Shown here in pieces: positions 10,608 to 22,600 of a DNA stretch of 64,000 nt (position 1 is its first letter; each line of letters starts with the position of its first letter). The notes below the pieces were generated by a model that worked only from the letters and a program-made list of their open reading frames with translations, did not search any database and had not been told where the DNA came from. The translations under genes and the position numbers were made by a program. This stretch comes from Ophiobolus disseminans (taxonomy: Eukaryota > Ascomycota > Dothideomycetes > Pleosporales > Phaeosphaeriaceae), in NCBI GenBank assembly GCA_010093685.1, contig MU006220.1, forward strand, positions 1,085,502-1,149,501. The letters are read 5' to 3'.

Positions 10608-11699
10608 GCGGGTTGCTGTGTGTGCATGGTCGGCTTCTTCAGCGGGTTTTCGGGGTGACTCGGTGTTCTTTTACTCTCTCTGAACCACTCCGATGAGCGG
10701 GAACATGGAATGAACGGGATGATGATTCACATCTTTTGGGACGGATGCTTCTTCCGATGATAGGGTTCGGCGTCCCATAGGGCAATGCAATACCAGTCCT
10801 CACGAATGATGGAGTTTCATGTGGCCTGTAGGGATTCCTTTGCGTGTTCGCTATACTGCAATTCGTGACAAACAACTAGCACGAATTTTCGAATCCAGGT
10901 TGATGTGGCTGACATATAGCCTCCTCCTTTTTATATCCTCTTTTTTTCGTGATTCGCTTTGTTGATTGTTCAGCAACAGACCCTCCTCGTCCCGACTCAA
11001 GTCACTCCGTCTCCCATATCCATCCATACTACGCTAGGCTGTTTGTCTCCATGTGTAGACTTAGAGCCCTTGTTGGTTCATCTTGCTGTGCTCAAGGAAG
11101 CACCTCCGTTGAGCACGCATTTACCTGCCTGTCCTAAAGAAAGAGATGTAGCTAGATTGGATATAATATGTTCATAGCCGCCACAGCGCTCGACCATGTG
11201 TCTCTATAACTCAAGACTCGTTTCCATATTACCACCTTTCTCATGCCGGCGAAAACGAGAACATGAGCTTCAGTGTTCAAGCGACACTACACTTCCGGAA
11301 TGATCTTAAGGGTTCATATTATAAGTTTCCAACGACCGAGAAACTGTCTTAGAACGCCTATGTGTAACAAAAGCAACTTTTGTTGGCCTATAAGCAAGCT
11401 ACTCATTCCACTTGCAGTATAACTTACGAGAAGCACACTACTATGGGAGCAGTGCGAACGATGCAGATTACAGATTTCCGAATAGTGGGGAAAGAATGAA
11501 CTTCAAGTGTTTACGTGAAAGTGACCGATCAAAGGCGGGTAAGTAGAAGGAGTGCTATCTACAGGATGACCGTATTGGTCTCAATCACCGCAGCAGGAGA
11601 ACAAGTGTTTTGGGAAACTGCACTTTAATGATACCACGCTGTTACATAGCTGTCTCAATCACGCTTCAGAAACACGCACAGTACAAGTTTTGGCAATAC
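10608..11699. other. about 1.1 kb without a gene, border of the accessory region
   Basis: Downstream of eL24 and up to the left inverted-repeat arm. Frames are all below 80 codons. Composition becomes more AT-rich towards 11.2 kb. I see no RNA gene. Confidence 0.5.
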
Positions 11700-11940
11700 T
11701 TGAGGTGTTTACTCTTAACGTCCATCTTCGCGTGGCGGGACACCCTGTGTAACGGGACGCTCTCGATACTTTCTACCATAACAAAGTCAACAACAACCAA
11801 GAAGCGCAACTAGTCTCGGGATAAATATATCGAGCCCTTAGCTCTGTCTAGGCTTCACGGCTTGCATAGACTCCTTCTGCTTAGCCTATAATACCACAAT
11901 TCACCGCGCGCATACGCAATTGCCTCACTCCGGCCTGACT
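11700..11940. repeat. left arm of a ~230 bp imperfect inverted repeat
   Basis: Read on the minus strand, 11940 down to about 11700 matches the DNA around the pogo insertion further right. The shared landmarks, in order, are: GGCCGGAGTGAGGCAATTGC, then GCGGTGAATTGTGGTATT, CTAAGCAGAAG, GACAGAGCT-AGGGCT, TTGTTGACTTTGTTATGGT and GTGTCC-GCCACGC. The arms differ by many substitutions and small indels, so they are old. The AT-rich sequence from 11950 to 12129 lies between this arm and the HET pseudogene. Confidence 0.7.
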
Positions 11941-12129
11941 CGGCACAACCTTAAGCATGACGAGCTCGAGCTACAGCAACACTAATCTTGTAATGAATGT
12001 TGCAACATGCACACTTACCTTATCGCAACATGCAGTACAAAGTATATATAACAATTTAAATACTTGCAAATTTTAATTAGTTGCAGCTACACAATAACAA
12101 CTAGCATTATGTGCACATATAAAGTCATC

Positions 12130-14873
12130 TTAAGGTACAGAGAATCTCGAGCCCTTAATTCCAACCCTTGCTAGCCCACGTAACAGCCTTAATCCTTTGC
12201 CTCTTTGTGTACTTGCGCCGCTATCTGGTGCATCGCGGGATTCAATGCATTGATCCTGCCTTTGCAACGCAAGCGTTTCAGAATAATGTTGGCAACATGC
12301 GCGGGTAGTCGGGTGATCGTTCCCAAGGACAGTGGGGTAGGTAGCGCATGCTCTTTCATACAGAACAAGAGATTCATCGTAGTGGTGTTGATTGGCAAGG
12401 AGGCGGGCGAGGTAGCACATGCTTGTCAGCGTGTTTGGATGCTCACGCCCGAGCACCGTCTCTTTCAGCGCCAGCGTCTGCCTGTTCATTGCTTCCGCCG
12501 CCTCGTATTTGCCTTGGCGGCGCAGCACTATTGCCAAGTTGCTCATGGTCATCAGCGTGGATGGATGCTCACGCCCAAGCACTGTCTCTCCCAGCGCCAG
12601 CGTCTGCTTGTTCATTGCTACCGCCGCCTTGTACCTCCCTTGGTTGCTAAATGCTAACCCCACTTCATGCATGCTCACAAGTGTTTGGATATGCTTCTTT
12701 CCTAAACTCTTTTCTCTCAACAATAATGCTTGTTGGTGTGTGTTTTCTGCTGCCAAGTACAGCCCAAGGCTTGCTTGACATTGTCCTACCAAATCTAGAA
12801 GCAAAGCCCTTGCAGTTTCTTCTACTGTGTTGCTCAATCCAGCCACGTAGATTGCATGCGAGAGGTACGATGTCCACGTTGCCTTCCTCTCATGCCCGCT
12901 GTGTGGCACCAGCTCCTCTAATCGGGCCACTGCTCTGCCTGCCCAAGTTGCCTGCTCATTATGACCCTCCAGCCACCAGGCAGAGGCCATGTGGACCAAT
13001 CGATGCATATCAAAGAACCTCTCCAGGTCCAACTTGTGCGCTGTCTGCTGGCGCTCTGTGATAAAGGCGTATCCTGCCAGCATTCCAAGCGCTTTCACTT
13101 GCTGCACCAATGAGCCTCCAGAAGGTAGTAGAGACTGAGGAATGTCTATGCAATCGATGCATGCCATAAACGAAAGGTACTCTGCAGCAAGCCGGTCTTG
13201 CCTCTGTATTTGATCAAAGGAGATATGCCATGTCTTTGCAACTGTGCTGTCCATCTACCGGTACCTGCTAGGGTCTTCAAAGTGCTTGCTAAAGAGCTCA
13301 GACTCAGTGCTAGTATGCTGAAACAATAATATATACCTGGACACGGATATATCATTGTTGTTAATAAAAGCGGCTGCCTGCACAATAGCAAGCGGCAGAT
13401 ATGTAAGAATCTCTAGCAGTTTTTCAACAGCTGTCTTGTCATCAAGCAACGCTTGCTTTGTCAACCATCACGCTAGCAGCTGCCTAGCTTCAGCTTTATT
13501 CATGTCATTCAGCTCTAAGACGCTGCTTGGCATTAGGTCTCCAGCCACCTTCCTACTCCAAGTAGTAAATAGGATAGTGCTGCTACTGCTGTGTGGGAGA
13601 CAGTTGCTTAGTCAAGCAGACATTGAGTTGTTATCTGTGGTCTCTAACAGAACTCCGGAGTCATCAGCATTGTCAACAATCATCAGCCACCTGCCTAAGC
13701 TTCCTGAGCTCAGCGCATCCTTAACAAGCTTCCTAATGTCCGCATTATCTTTGGTAATCTCTGGCACACCAATGCGGACTCCAATCTCCTGATAGGCAAG
13801 CTCAAAGCTCTCTTGGCTGACGGCTGGCACCCAGAAGACCATGTGTCTAGCATGTTGCACCAGCGCGCAATATGCAAACTCAAGGGCAAGCGCTGACTTC
13901 CCGCAACCCCCTAGCCCATATATTGTCATGCGTTAGTGAGTGTTTGAGGAAAGGAGGGATTGTTCAAGAGATTGAAGCTGCTCTTCTCGTCCAACAAAGA
14001 GCTCGTTTCTTGGAAAAGGCAACAATGAGAACACTATACACCATTAACTGCATGTAGCTTGTGTAGGGAGTGCTGCTTTGCCACATGTAGAACGCACCAG
14101 ACAGGTCATGCCGCCTTTCTGTTCCCTGCTGTTCCTGCCGCCTCTCTATCTCCTCTCTCAGCCATAGAGTCGCGTATGCTTCTCCTTCTCCATATATAAG
14201 CGACAAGAATACGCCAAAGATGCCTAGCAAACAATATACTTTGTCCTCCTTCAATGTCGTTGTGCATTGGGCCGCCCAGCTCATCCGCTGCTCAATGCTG
14301 AACTTGGCAAGACTTTGGCCTTGTAATGCTTCAGCAGCAATTTTTGGTGATCTCATGGATTTCCTGCTCCAACAATATCCTGCTACCTAACCGCTTACCG
14401 TTCTTGGAAAAGAACTCAACACACGGCGGCGCAAGAAGCTCTTGCAATGTCCAGCCTTGTGTAAACCATTGGCTGCGTCAAAAGGCTTCCACCCACGTTG
14501 TCTGGAAAGCCTCAGCGTCAGCAACCTCCTCCGGCACAACAACATCGGGTAGGTATACGTAGCACTTGGATGCACGCTGGTACCAATGGAACATAGAGTT
14601 GATGGATGTACTAAGCTCATGGCTGGTAGGCTTGTCAATGCAGCAGGTATCGACCCAGAAGTACTGCAGGCCATCCGCTGCCGCTTGGCCGCCACAGAAG
14701 CGGATTTTGTCATAGCTAGTCTTGTCCTTGCTTGTACCCGCCACCAGCTTGTTGTATGTAACCTCTTGACCCTCGGTCCAGGTGTGCAATAGAATGGCAT
14801 ATGGAGGAGGGTTTTTGTTGTTGAAAGAAACTAGTTTGAAGTCGCCGCTCGATAAGCGTTCCAAGAGGCGCAT
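12130..14873 (-). pseudogene. decayed HET - NB-ARC - TPR vegetative-incompatibility-type gene
   Basis: On the minus strand the start MRLLERLSSGDFKL at 14873 leads into a HET domain (PYAILLHTW, YFWVDTCCIDKPTSHEL, WFTQGWTLQELLAP, YCLLGIFGVFLSLIYGEGE). An NB-ARC domain with an intact P-loop (YGLGGCGKSALALEFAY) and MIVDNADD follows, then at least three TPR units of the NLAIVLRRQGKYEAAEAMNRQ type. This is a fungal NLR-like architecture used in self/non-self recognition. It is broken by in-frame stops at 14478-14480, 13933-13935, 13612-13614, 13468-13470 and 13255-13257, and by a one-base insertion in the T-run at 14341-14345 (an A-run on the coding strand). A frame change near 13.97-14.10 kb can instead be read as an ordinary GTGCGT...TATAG intron. 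The stops are TGA, TAA and TAG, each one transition from a sense codon expected there. The last frame runs to 12130. It lies inside the inverted repeats. Confidence 0.85.
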
Positions 14874-15458
14874 CACGGCGCCTGCATGTGCCTCCAAGAC
14901 ACGCGCAGAATGTGCCAGCTGGTGGTCGATGGGCGCTCAGGGCTGTGTGATGGAGCTCAGCCGCAAGCTCCATGCGCGCGGCGGCGCGGGGCTCAGGGCT
15001 GGCGTACAGCCTTGCCGTTGCCCTTCAGCCGCGAGTGTGGTAAACGGCATTCGACAAACGGTTTTGTACAGTATTTCCGTACATGTTGGGATTGTTTTCG
15101 GTCGCATGACATGCAATTCCAGGCTTGCAAACAGAATATTGTGGATTCCAGACTTGCATATTGCAACACTGGTTATAAGGCGGTTGGGTATTCGAGCTCG
15201 CGCTTGTCATGCTGGCAGTATCAGGACCTGATGTCAGCACTGCCTGAATACTGCTAGCCCGCTTTTGGCTTTTCCGTACCGCTAAGATATGGGGGCGCTC
15301 GCCTGTCCACTCCGCTTGATCAGGCAGTAGATCACCACTGAAGCACAATGAGCTCAAATGTTTGCCTGCCTTGCTTGGAATACAGTCTTTTCTTGTCTAT
15401 CTACAGCTTGACATAATTTTACACAAGATGCACAAACTTTCCAGTAGAGCCAAGGCTG

Positions 15459-15480
15459 GCCGGAGTGAGGCAATTGCATA
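15459..15480. repeat. right inverted-repeat arm, inner part (left of the transposon)
   Basis: The last 22 bp before the transposon include GGCCGGAGTGAGGCAATTGC and match the left arm (11920-11940, minus strand). Weaker similarity may extend leftwards towards 15420. The arm is interrupted at a TA (15479-15480) by the pogo element and resumes at 17567. Confidence 0.65.
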
Positions 15481-17566
15481 CCGAGGTTAACGGCGTAACG
15501 CACCACCCCACCTATGCAGCACCTCTCCTTCAACACCACTTATCTCCACTAATATGAGCCCAATAGAGGACGCCTTAGCAGAATTAGAATTGCTAGAGCC
15601 AGGAGAATATTTCTCGTATAGAAATATTGCTGCCAAACATTGCATCGTACACACTACCTTAATGCAAAGACACAAATGTGCATCAACCTCAAGAACTACC
15701 AAGGCTCAAAACCAGCAGGCTCTCCACCCCTAGCAAGAGCAGGCGCTCCTGCGCTATATTGAGCGCCTTACAAGACAAGGCCTACCTCCTACAAGGCCTA
15801 TGATACAACGCTTTGGCTCACAAATAGCTAAAAAAGAGCTTGGCGTACACTGGGTTGATCGCTTTATCTAGCGCTACCAGGTTAATCTCATCTCAAAGTG
15901 GACAACAGGTATAGACCGATCACGTCACCAGGCTGATTCAGAGGCAAAGTATACCCTGTACTTTGATCTCTTACGCAATAAAATCAGCCAATACAACATT
16001 GAGCCTTGCCACACATACAATATGGATTAGAAAGGCTTCCTCCTTGGAATTGTTTCTAGGTCAAAGAGGGTGTTCAGCAGAAGGCTATATGAGGATGGAA
16101 AGATCAAGGCTTATCTCCAGGATGGCAATCGAGAGTGGATAACGCTGCTGGCCTGCATATGCGCTGATGGATCTTCTCTTGATCCAGCAATCATCTATCA
16201 ATCAAACTCTGGCTCAATACAGGATAGCTGGCTGCAGGCGTTTGATCCTAACGACCACCGAGCTTGCTTTGCCTCCTCACCCTCCTGGACGAATAATGAG
16301 ATAGGCCTAGCCTGGCTCAAACAAGTGTTTGATCGCTCTACAAAGCCAAAGGCTGGGCGGAGCTATTGACTACTTATCCTTGATGGCCATGGATCTTACC
16401 TCACGATGGATTTCATTGAGTACTGCGATAGGAATAAGATACTCCTTGCAATCTATCCTCCTCACTCAACCCACACGCTCCAGCCGCTCGACGTCGTTAT
16501 GTTCAAGCCTCTCTCCTCTGCCTACTCAGGCCAGGTAGCAGCCTTTATGGAGAGGTGCCAAGGGCTCACTTTAATGAGCAAGAGAGACTTCTATCCCGTG
16601 TTTATGGCTGCCTGGGAGGCCTCCTTCAAGAAAACAACAATCCTTAAGGCCTTTGAGGCAACTGGCCTATCACCTTTTAAGCCTGAGGCAATACTTAAAA
16701 GGTCCCACCTTAAGGCTACTGAGCAAGCCTCAAGTGACAGCGAGTCCTCAACCTTAAGTGCCTCTAATTGGAGAAAGACTGAGGGCCTGTTACGGCAGGT
16801 AGTCAAGGATCGGGGTGATCCACGAGCTCAAAAGCTCAGCCAGGCCTTCCACTTAATCTCAGTCCAAAAGAGCCTCCTTGCGCAGGAGGCCAAAGGCCTT
16901 AAGGAGGCCTTAATCAACGAGAGGCTGCGCAGGAAGCAAGGCAAGTCCCTCCCTTTGAAGGCGCCTGAGGAGTACCACGGTGGAGCTGTTTTCTGGTCCC
17001 CAAGGAAGGTGAAGGAAGCACGTGATCGCCTGCAGCAGCAGGAGGCTGAGGAGGAGCAACAACAACTTCAAAAGCAGAGGCAGCAAAGGCTCGTAAGGAG
17101 AGGAGGCAGATCAAGGCCCAGGATATTCAGGCCAGGCGTCAGGCCAAGGTGGAGGCCAGGATATTGAGGGAGAAGGAGAAGGCTGAAAAGGCTGCTGAGC
17201 AGGCCTCTAGGGCAGCTGCTTGTAGGACTCAACATCGACTCCAAAACGCTCTTAAAGCAACTTAAAAGGGCAACAGGATGAGGCTCAAGGCTCCTGCAAA
17301 GGCAGCCTTAAAAAAGAGGGCAGCTATACAGCCTCAGGCTGGTGGGAAGGCTTCAGGTGCTGGACCAGGCGCACCACCATCTCAGTCACAACATGGCCGA
17401 GATATCAAGCTTCCAGCAAAATATAGATAGCTATATATGTCAAGCAATGCCTTTTCAGCTTAATACTAAAAAATATCGCAATAATAGCTATTGTATGTGG
17501 CTCAATAGCCTTAGAAAGAGGTGCTGTTTTTGTGTTGGGGTTGGTGCGTTACGCCGTTAACCTCGG
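15481..17566 (+). mobile_element. pogo/Fot1-like DNA transposon with 25-bp perfect terminal inverted repeats
   Basis: The element is 2,086 bp. Its ends (15481-15505 and 17542-17566) are perfect 25-bp inverted repeats starting CCGAGGTTAACGGCG, and it is flanked on both sides by TA (15479-15480 and 17567-17568), the target duplication of the Tc1/mariner superfamily. A copy of the same target without the insertion exists in the left arm near 11911-11920, with a single TA, which confirms the borders. The interior holds a degenerate DDE transposase gene. The element is therefore a dead or non-autonomous copy unless a transposase is supplied from elsewhere. Confidence 0.92.
15554..17167 (+). pseudogene. 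pogo-type DD35D transposase, inactivated by four stops
   Basis: From the ATG at 15554 (MSPIEDALAELELLEPGEYF) one frame can be followed to 17167 through four in-frame stops at 15731, 15869, 16028 and 16367. Visible parts are the N-terminal helix-turn-helix/CENP-B-like region (about the first 100 codons) and the DDE endonuclease. The catalytic aspartates are at YNMD, LILDGHGSH and LQPLD; exactly 35 residues separate the second and third, the DD35D spacing of Fot1/pogo elements. A charged, Gln/Arg-rich tail follows. The stop at 16367 sits directly before the second catalytic motif, where an arginine codon (CGA) is expected, consistent with a C-to-T change. No frameshift is needed, so inactivation is by point changes only. 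Confidence 0.88.
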
Positions 17567-17755
17567 TATGCCCGCGGTGAATTGTGGTATTGTAGACTAA
17601 GCAGAAGTTGTATGTAGAAACTACGAAGCACAGACAGAGCTTAGGGCTTAAGGTACCTATCCCAAGACTTTCTGCACTTCTGGGTCATTGTTGACTTTGT
17701 TATGGTCAAAAGTATTGAGGGTGTCCTGCCACGCAGGGATGCACATTAGATTACT
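17567..17755. repeat. right inverted-repeat arm, outer part (right of the transposon)
   Basis: Directly after the transposon, TATGCCCGCGGTGAATTGTG and the following ~190 bp match the left arm (minus strand of 11915 to about 11700), including TTGTTGACTTTGTTATGGT and GTGTCCTGCCACGC. Similarity fades at about 17755, which marks the outer border of the composite structure. Confidence 0.7.
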
Positions 17756-20700
17756 TTTCTTACTCTTTGTTACTATGCATAGTCTTTGTCGCCACGAATT
17801 AAATCATGACAAAGAAGAAGAAGGTTTGCTTAACTAACCTATTTCTCAACGCTCCCAGAACTCTCGTATTCTCAACCTAGATCCCTCTGTATCCTTGCAA
17901 TGCCTTCTACGAATAGCTACTTCATTGCATAGGTCATGATCGGAAAGTTACATGTTCTTCGCTCCTGTGTCGAATAGATACACAGCCTCGCTACATCACG
18001 GCCGTCATCGGCGGGAGATGAGCCTCGAAAAAGAAGAGTTTCGCACGTGGAGTACCGCTTCCCTGTGAGCGTGATGCTCATGCAAGCCGTATTGGCGAGC
18101 CAAGGCAATGTAGAATGTCATTCGAATGAACAGAAACTCGACGTCCCGTCGCTTTTGTTGAGTGGTATTTGATTGCACGCCATGACATGGTCGACATTCG
18201 CGTTTTGCGGTGCATGAAGCACTGTGTAATGGGACTTCAAGGACAGTGCGGTGGACTTCATACTCATCTTGTCCAAATATTCAGCACTGGGAGGATTTGG
18301 AAGGCTATTTATACGAATGCAACGACGGAATAGTATAAAATGCACGTACCGAATATGTTGCGTATGACGGGTCTAGTGCAATATTGCACATCTTTTTCTT
18401 CGCGATTATAAAACCCACGAATATTGTAACTAGATACGACGTACTCTTCACTCCCTTCAAAGTGTACAAAGTAGATCATGCTACTCAGTCGATGCATCCG
18501 GCGCCGCACCAGACGCGACATAGTCCTCATTGCATCCATCGCGAGACGACTTCCAGGCACGACAAATATGTTTGCTCAAGCGCGATCTTCCTCTGCTATG
18601 GAGTCTCGCAGTCATTGCTAACAATCGTTCCGTCCGTGGAGAATATTGCCCGGCGCTGTTACTATGAGTATAAGTAGTGGAGCTATTTATTTTTTCGCTG
18701 GCATCAATGGGCTCGGGAGCTCCTATAGGCCTCTCTTTGTTGTGGCGAGTGGGCGAGGGCAGTGAGCAAGAACATGGGGAGATGTGAGATGAGCTTGATG
18801 TGCGTACGGTGAGGATTATCATTGGAGAGTCGTGGTCTGGAAAGTACGTTTGTATTGCTTACTTAGAGATCTTCCTATTGCCTCCGCTCCGCAAAGAGCT
18901 TGTCTATCCACCTGGGTTTTCCTGCCTCGCCCCTTTCTTCACACATCCACTAAGGTTATTTAGGCTCCGTCACTCGGTCTTATTCACGTGAATGCCTTCT
19001 CAGACTCTGCTATTCTTCTGTCGGTGTGATGGAATCTTCGCGGGCGTCGCTGAACTGGTGGTATGCGGTGGTGGGATATTGGCTGCGCTGACTGAACGAC
19101 GGCTGACGTGATGTGGTTATGATGAGCATGAAGCCAGTGGCTTCACGAAGATAAGGTTTCTATGAAGTTTAGATGCAGCAATCTTCAAGCCTAGGAACAC
19201 TTTTTGTCCTTTCTGCTTTGGATATAGTAGAACTGAGCTTTGCGAAGCCAACGCCGACTGCCATGTGTTCGAGTCGCTACGTGAGCATGGCCATATTCAT
19301 GATGTTCAATTGTGTTGTCATGCCGTTATGAATGCTGTTCTGAGATGGTTGGATGGGCAGCTGGTGCTTGTTCTGAGCCATTGGTTCACGTTTTGCCTCG
19401 CGTGAACCGACGGATGACGACAGTGGCGAGGACGATAAGTAACGCATTAAGTTGATGGGTTCAGCAATATGTATGCGTGTTCTGGAGAGCTCATCTCGAA
19501 TACACACACATCGTTGCTGTCTAAGCCATTTCCTTGTCATGCTGAAGAGAATTTGTGCGGACGGGGTCCAATACTCGCGGACAATTGCGTTGCAGGACGT
19601 GCAACAAAACTGTAGGCGAGGCCGCCACCGTTACGACCCGTATCACATTCGTGTAGAAATATCGGTACAACGAGTGTTAAGCTCGAGCCCACCGCATCGG
19701 AATTTCCCGTCAGCAGTCCGCATGCCCATCATCCAAGTCCATGACACAAGCATCGGCATGCGCACTCGACTTCGGAAATCGGACAACGACTGATCGGGGC
19801 GGTCCAGCGCAGATCAGGGAACACGAATCGATCTTACTCGACACAGATGCTATTGCAGAAGCGTCCGCTGCTGTGTTGCTGTCTCGCCCTGGTGCAACCG
19901 TAACATCACTAAACGATCCGGTAAAGGAAGCTCACTTGGGGCTCGAGAATCGCACAGATATCAGACAGAAGGACACGTCGAAGGTGCTGGTCATCTGTAA
20001 GACTTGCAAGTAGTCTTGCTGTCGAGTCTTGCCTATTGAGGTCTGTGAGAAATAAGTAGTCGGTGCCTGTGCGTTCTTGCCCGAGGTGAGGACGGGAAGT
20101 GCGCCCAATGTGTGTTGGGTGCGACCCAACACCGAAGCCATAAGCTGAGTGTTCACCGATGCTGTCAATTGCGTTAGTAAAGAAGGCAAAGTTCTGATAG
20201 CGGGCGTGTTGATTAGAAGTGATGAGATGATGCCCCGAAATTCTTGCTACTAGTCTCTAGTCGTATACGACAGTGTCGTGTACAAGACACTGCATGATGC
20301 TTGTCAGACTAGATGATAACAAGTGAGGATACCCAACGACGTTACGTGCCATTCTAGTCATGTGTCATCATGGAGTGTATTGCAAATGCTGAGTTCCGGC
20401 CTTGCTATAGAATCCTGATTCCGGTGAGCGGACACTATCATCTGGCGCTTTCGTGATGGTGACCGTGATGGTCCAAAAATAGCACCTATCACATTGAGCT
20501 TGTCATAGCCTTGTCTCGAAGCACATTCAGGTTGTTTAGCGATATGCTTGGAGTTCATCAATAGCACGGTCTTGCAAGAGTCCGCATCTTCGCGTTGGTC
20601 CTGTGCGCGAGTAGGGCATCGTCGTTCAAAGCAATACACATATCTGTGAATCTGTGCCTAGGTAGCGACGAGATGTGGATCGCAGGAGCAATAAGCATGA

Positions 20701-22600
20701 AGCTAGACGGGGCGATTATATCCTGCCAGCATTGCAGGTCCACGAATATGTCAGACGGTTATGCCTACCATAACAAGGGCTGATGGTTCAGGGTGATGCA
20801 CGTAGAGCGTAAGCGGCAGTCATCGCTGCCGCGGACCCGCGTACGTAAACTCGTTGCTGGATCTTATCGTAATGTAGCCGCATGACCACATGTTACTGTG
20901 TCCGTTGTCCGAAGTGACTTTTACAAGCAGATGGCTTTACTGATTCCAAGTACGGTAGGCAACTGACTGCGGGACTTGCACAGAGGACAGACGAGACGAG
21001 TCGAACGCCTCACGGCAATTGATAAACTCAATGCTGCAACCAAGGAGCCTAGAGTGCTGCCAGGCAATGCGAGTGTTGGAAAAAGCAAAATCAACTCGAC
21101 TCAACAAACCGCACGAAGTGAGGGTGTGCTGCTGTGCAGCAGCCCCCATGGCCTGATTGTTCTCGTAAATCTGTAAGCGAAAGCGATATTAGTAGATCGT
21201 CGAGAGGGGTCTACGGACAATCCGACAGGATCAAAGCGAGCTCAATCACGCCCCCGTCAAACCTACGAGAAGGTTCGGTGTGATAAGTGCGGGACATTCA
21301 GTACTGATGAAATTTGCATAAGCAGATGCTGGCATCTCTCATAGCAAAGAGCACATGATCATCGACAAGGTGATGGATAGGCAGCAGGTCGTTGTTCCGA
21401 CCAAAAGACGCTCTATTGGCGGACTTTTGTAGCGTGAGAAGTGGAGAATGTGCACACTCACACTCATGGTCGCCAAGGAAGGATCAGACATGTATGAGGT
21501 CCTCAGTGCGTGACTGAGCTATGAGGCACAGCAGCGGTTGCCACGCCCAACCAGCAAATGATGGTGCGATCCGATGCATCCTTGCTTAGGGATGTGATCG
21601 GTCGCACATTTTTCCTAAACTAGTTCAACGTGCAAGACAGGATGAAGCGCGCGCGATGTCAGGATTCACGGTGGGTCGAAAAGTACCGCTGCGCCTTACG
21701 TATATTGCGAGTAGGACTCCCCTTTACAGACGCGCTAAGTGATAAATGCAGGGGGAGTTCTGCAACGAAATCTGTTGATGCTAGGTTCCCTGCGTACATC
21801 GATCTCGAGGGCGCACGATCCAAGACGGGATGGCTTTGGCTGGCGTCTACCGGGACGCAATAGTTGGCGTGTGCAGCGAACGACAGCGCCAGACGAAGAT
21901 CAAACAGGATCGCAGGGAGATGCGGGCGCCGCCACGGAGACTTGTGTGTTTGATTGTTGACAGTCTGACGCAGGTACAGCTGCCGCTCACGGAAAGACAA
22001 GTCCTGAGATGATTAACGGGCTCGGTATTTGCAGGACTAACGCTTACATGCTGTTCATAAAAAATTAGACATCGAAAACAATAAAATGCGCTGTAATTAT
22101 ACAATAGAGTATCGATGTGAAGAAGCGCTGTGCGCGGCTGCGAAATGAGCACGCGGCCGTACCACATCTAGCCTTCTGGTGAGACACTGAAAAGAGACTC
22201 CAATCAATGGAGTCGGGGCGGCCTTCTTGGACGAATCATAATTCCGCCGGGGCAGACTCGACGTGAAGTGCGGTTGGAAGCGATGGATGAACGAGCTGGA
22301 TGCTTAACGTGCTTTGGCGCAAACAGGGGTAGACGAAACACTAACTGCACGCTAAGCGGCGGGGCCACGAGCTCAACGATAGGATGCACCACGCAGGAGA
22401 AGTGCCGCCGAGACAAAGTCACAAACCTAGTACGTGGGGTAGTGCATGAAATCATCTCACTTACTCGCGTTGCAGTGACCAAGGAGGTAAGTTTATTTGA
22501 GAGTCGCACCATGTGTTTGTGCAAAGGAGGTCGTCTGCACAGAGACATGGTGATGTGATGAGGAATACGATGCACGGGGCCTTTGCATGTATTCGATGCT
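17756..22600. other. about 4.8 kb without a recognisable gene
   Basis: Frames on both strands are short (mostly under 120 codons), overlap in several frames and show no domains. I see no TIRs, LTRs or target duplications, and no convincing tRNA. It may be old repeat-derived DNA next to the inverted-repeat structure, but nothing in it could be tied to a known element by eye. Confidence 0.4.

Noticed and set aside
12205..13061. Plus-strand frames with repeated 'ASACSLL...PPP' segments
   Set aside because: Antisense shadow of the TPR repeats of the minus-strand HET-NB-ARC-TPR pseudogene.
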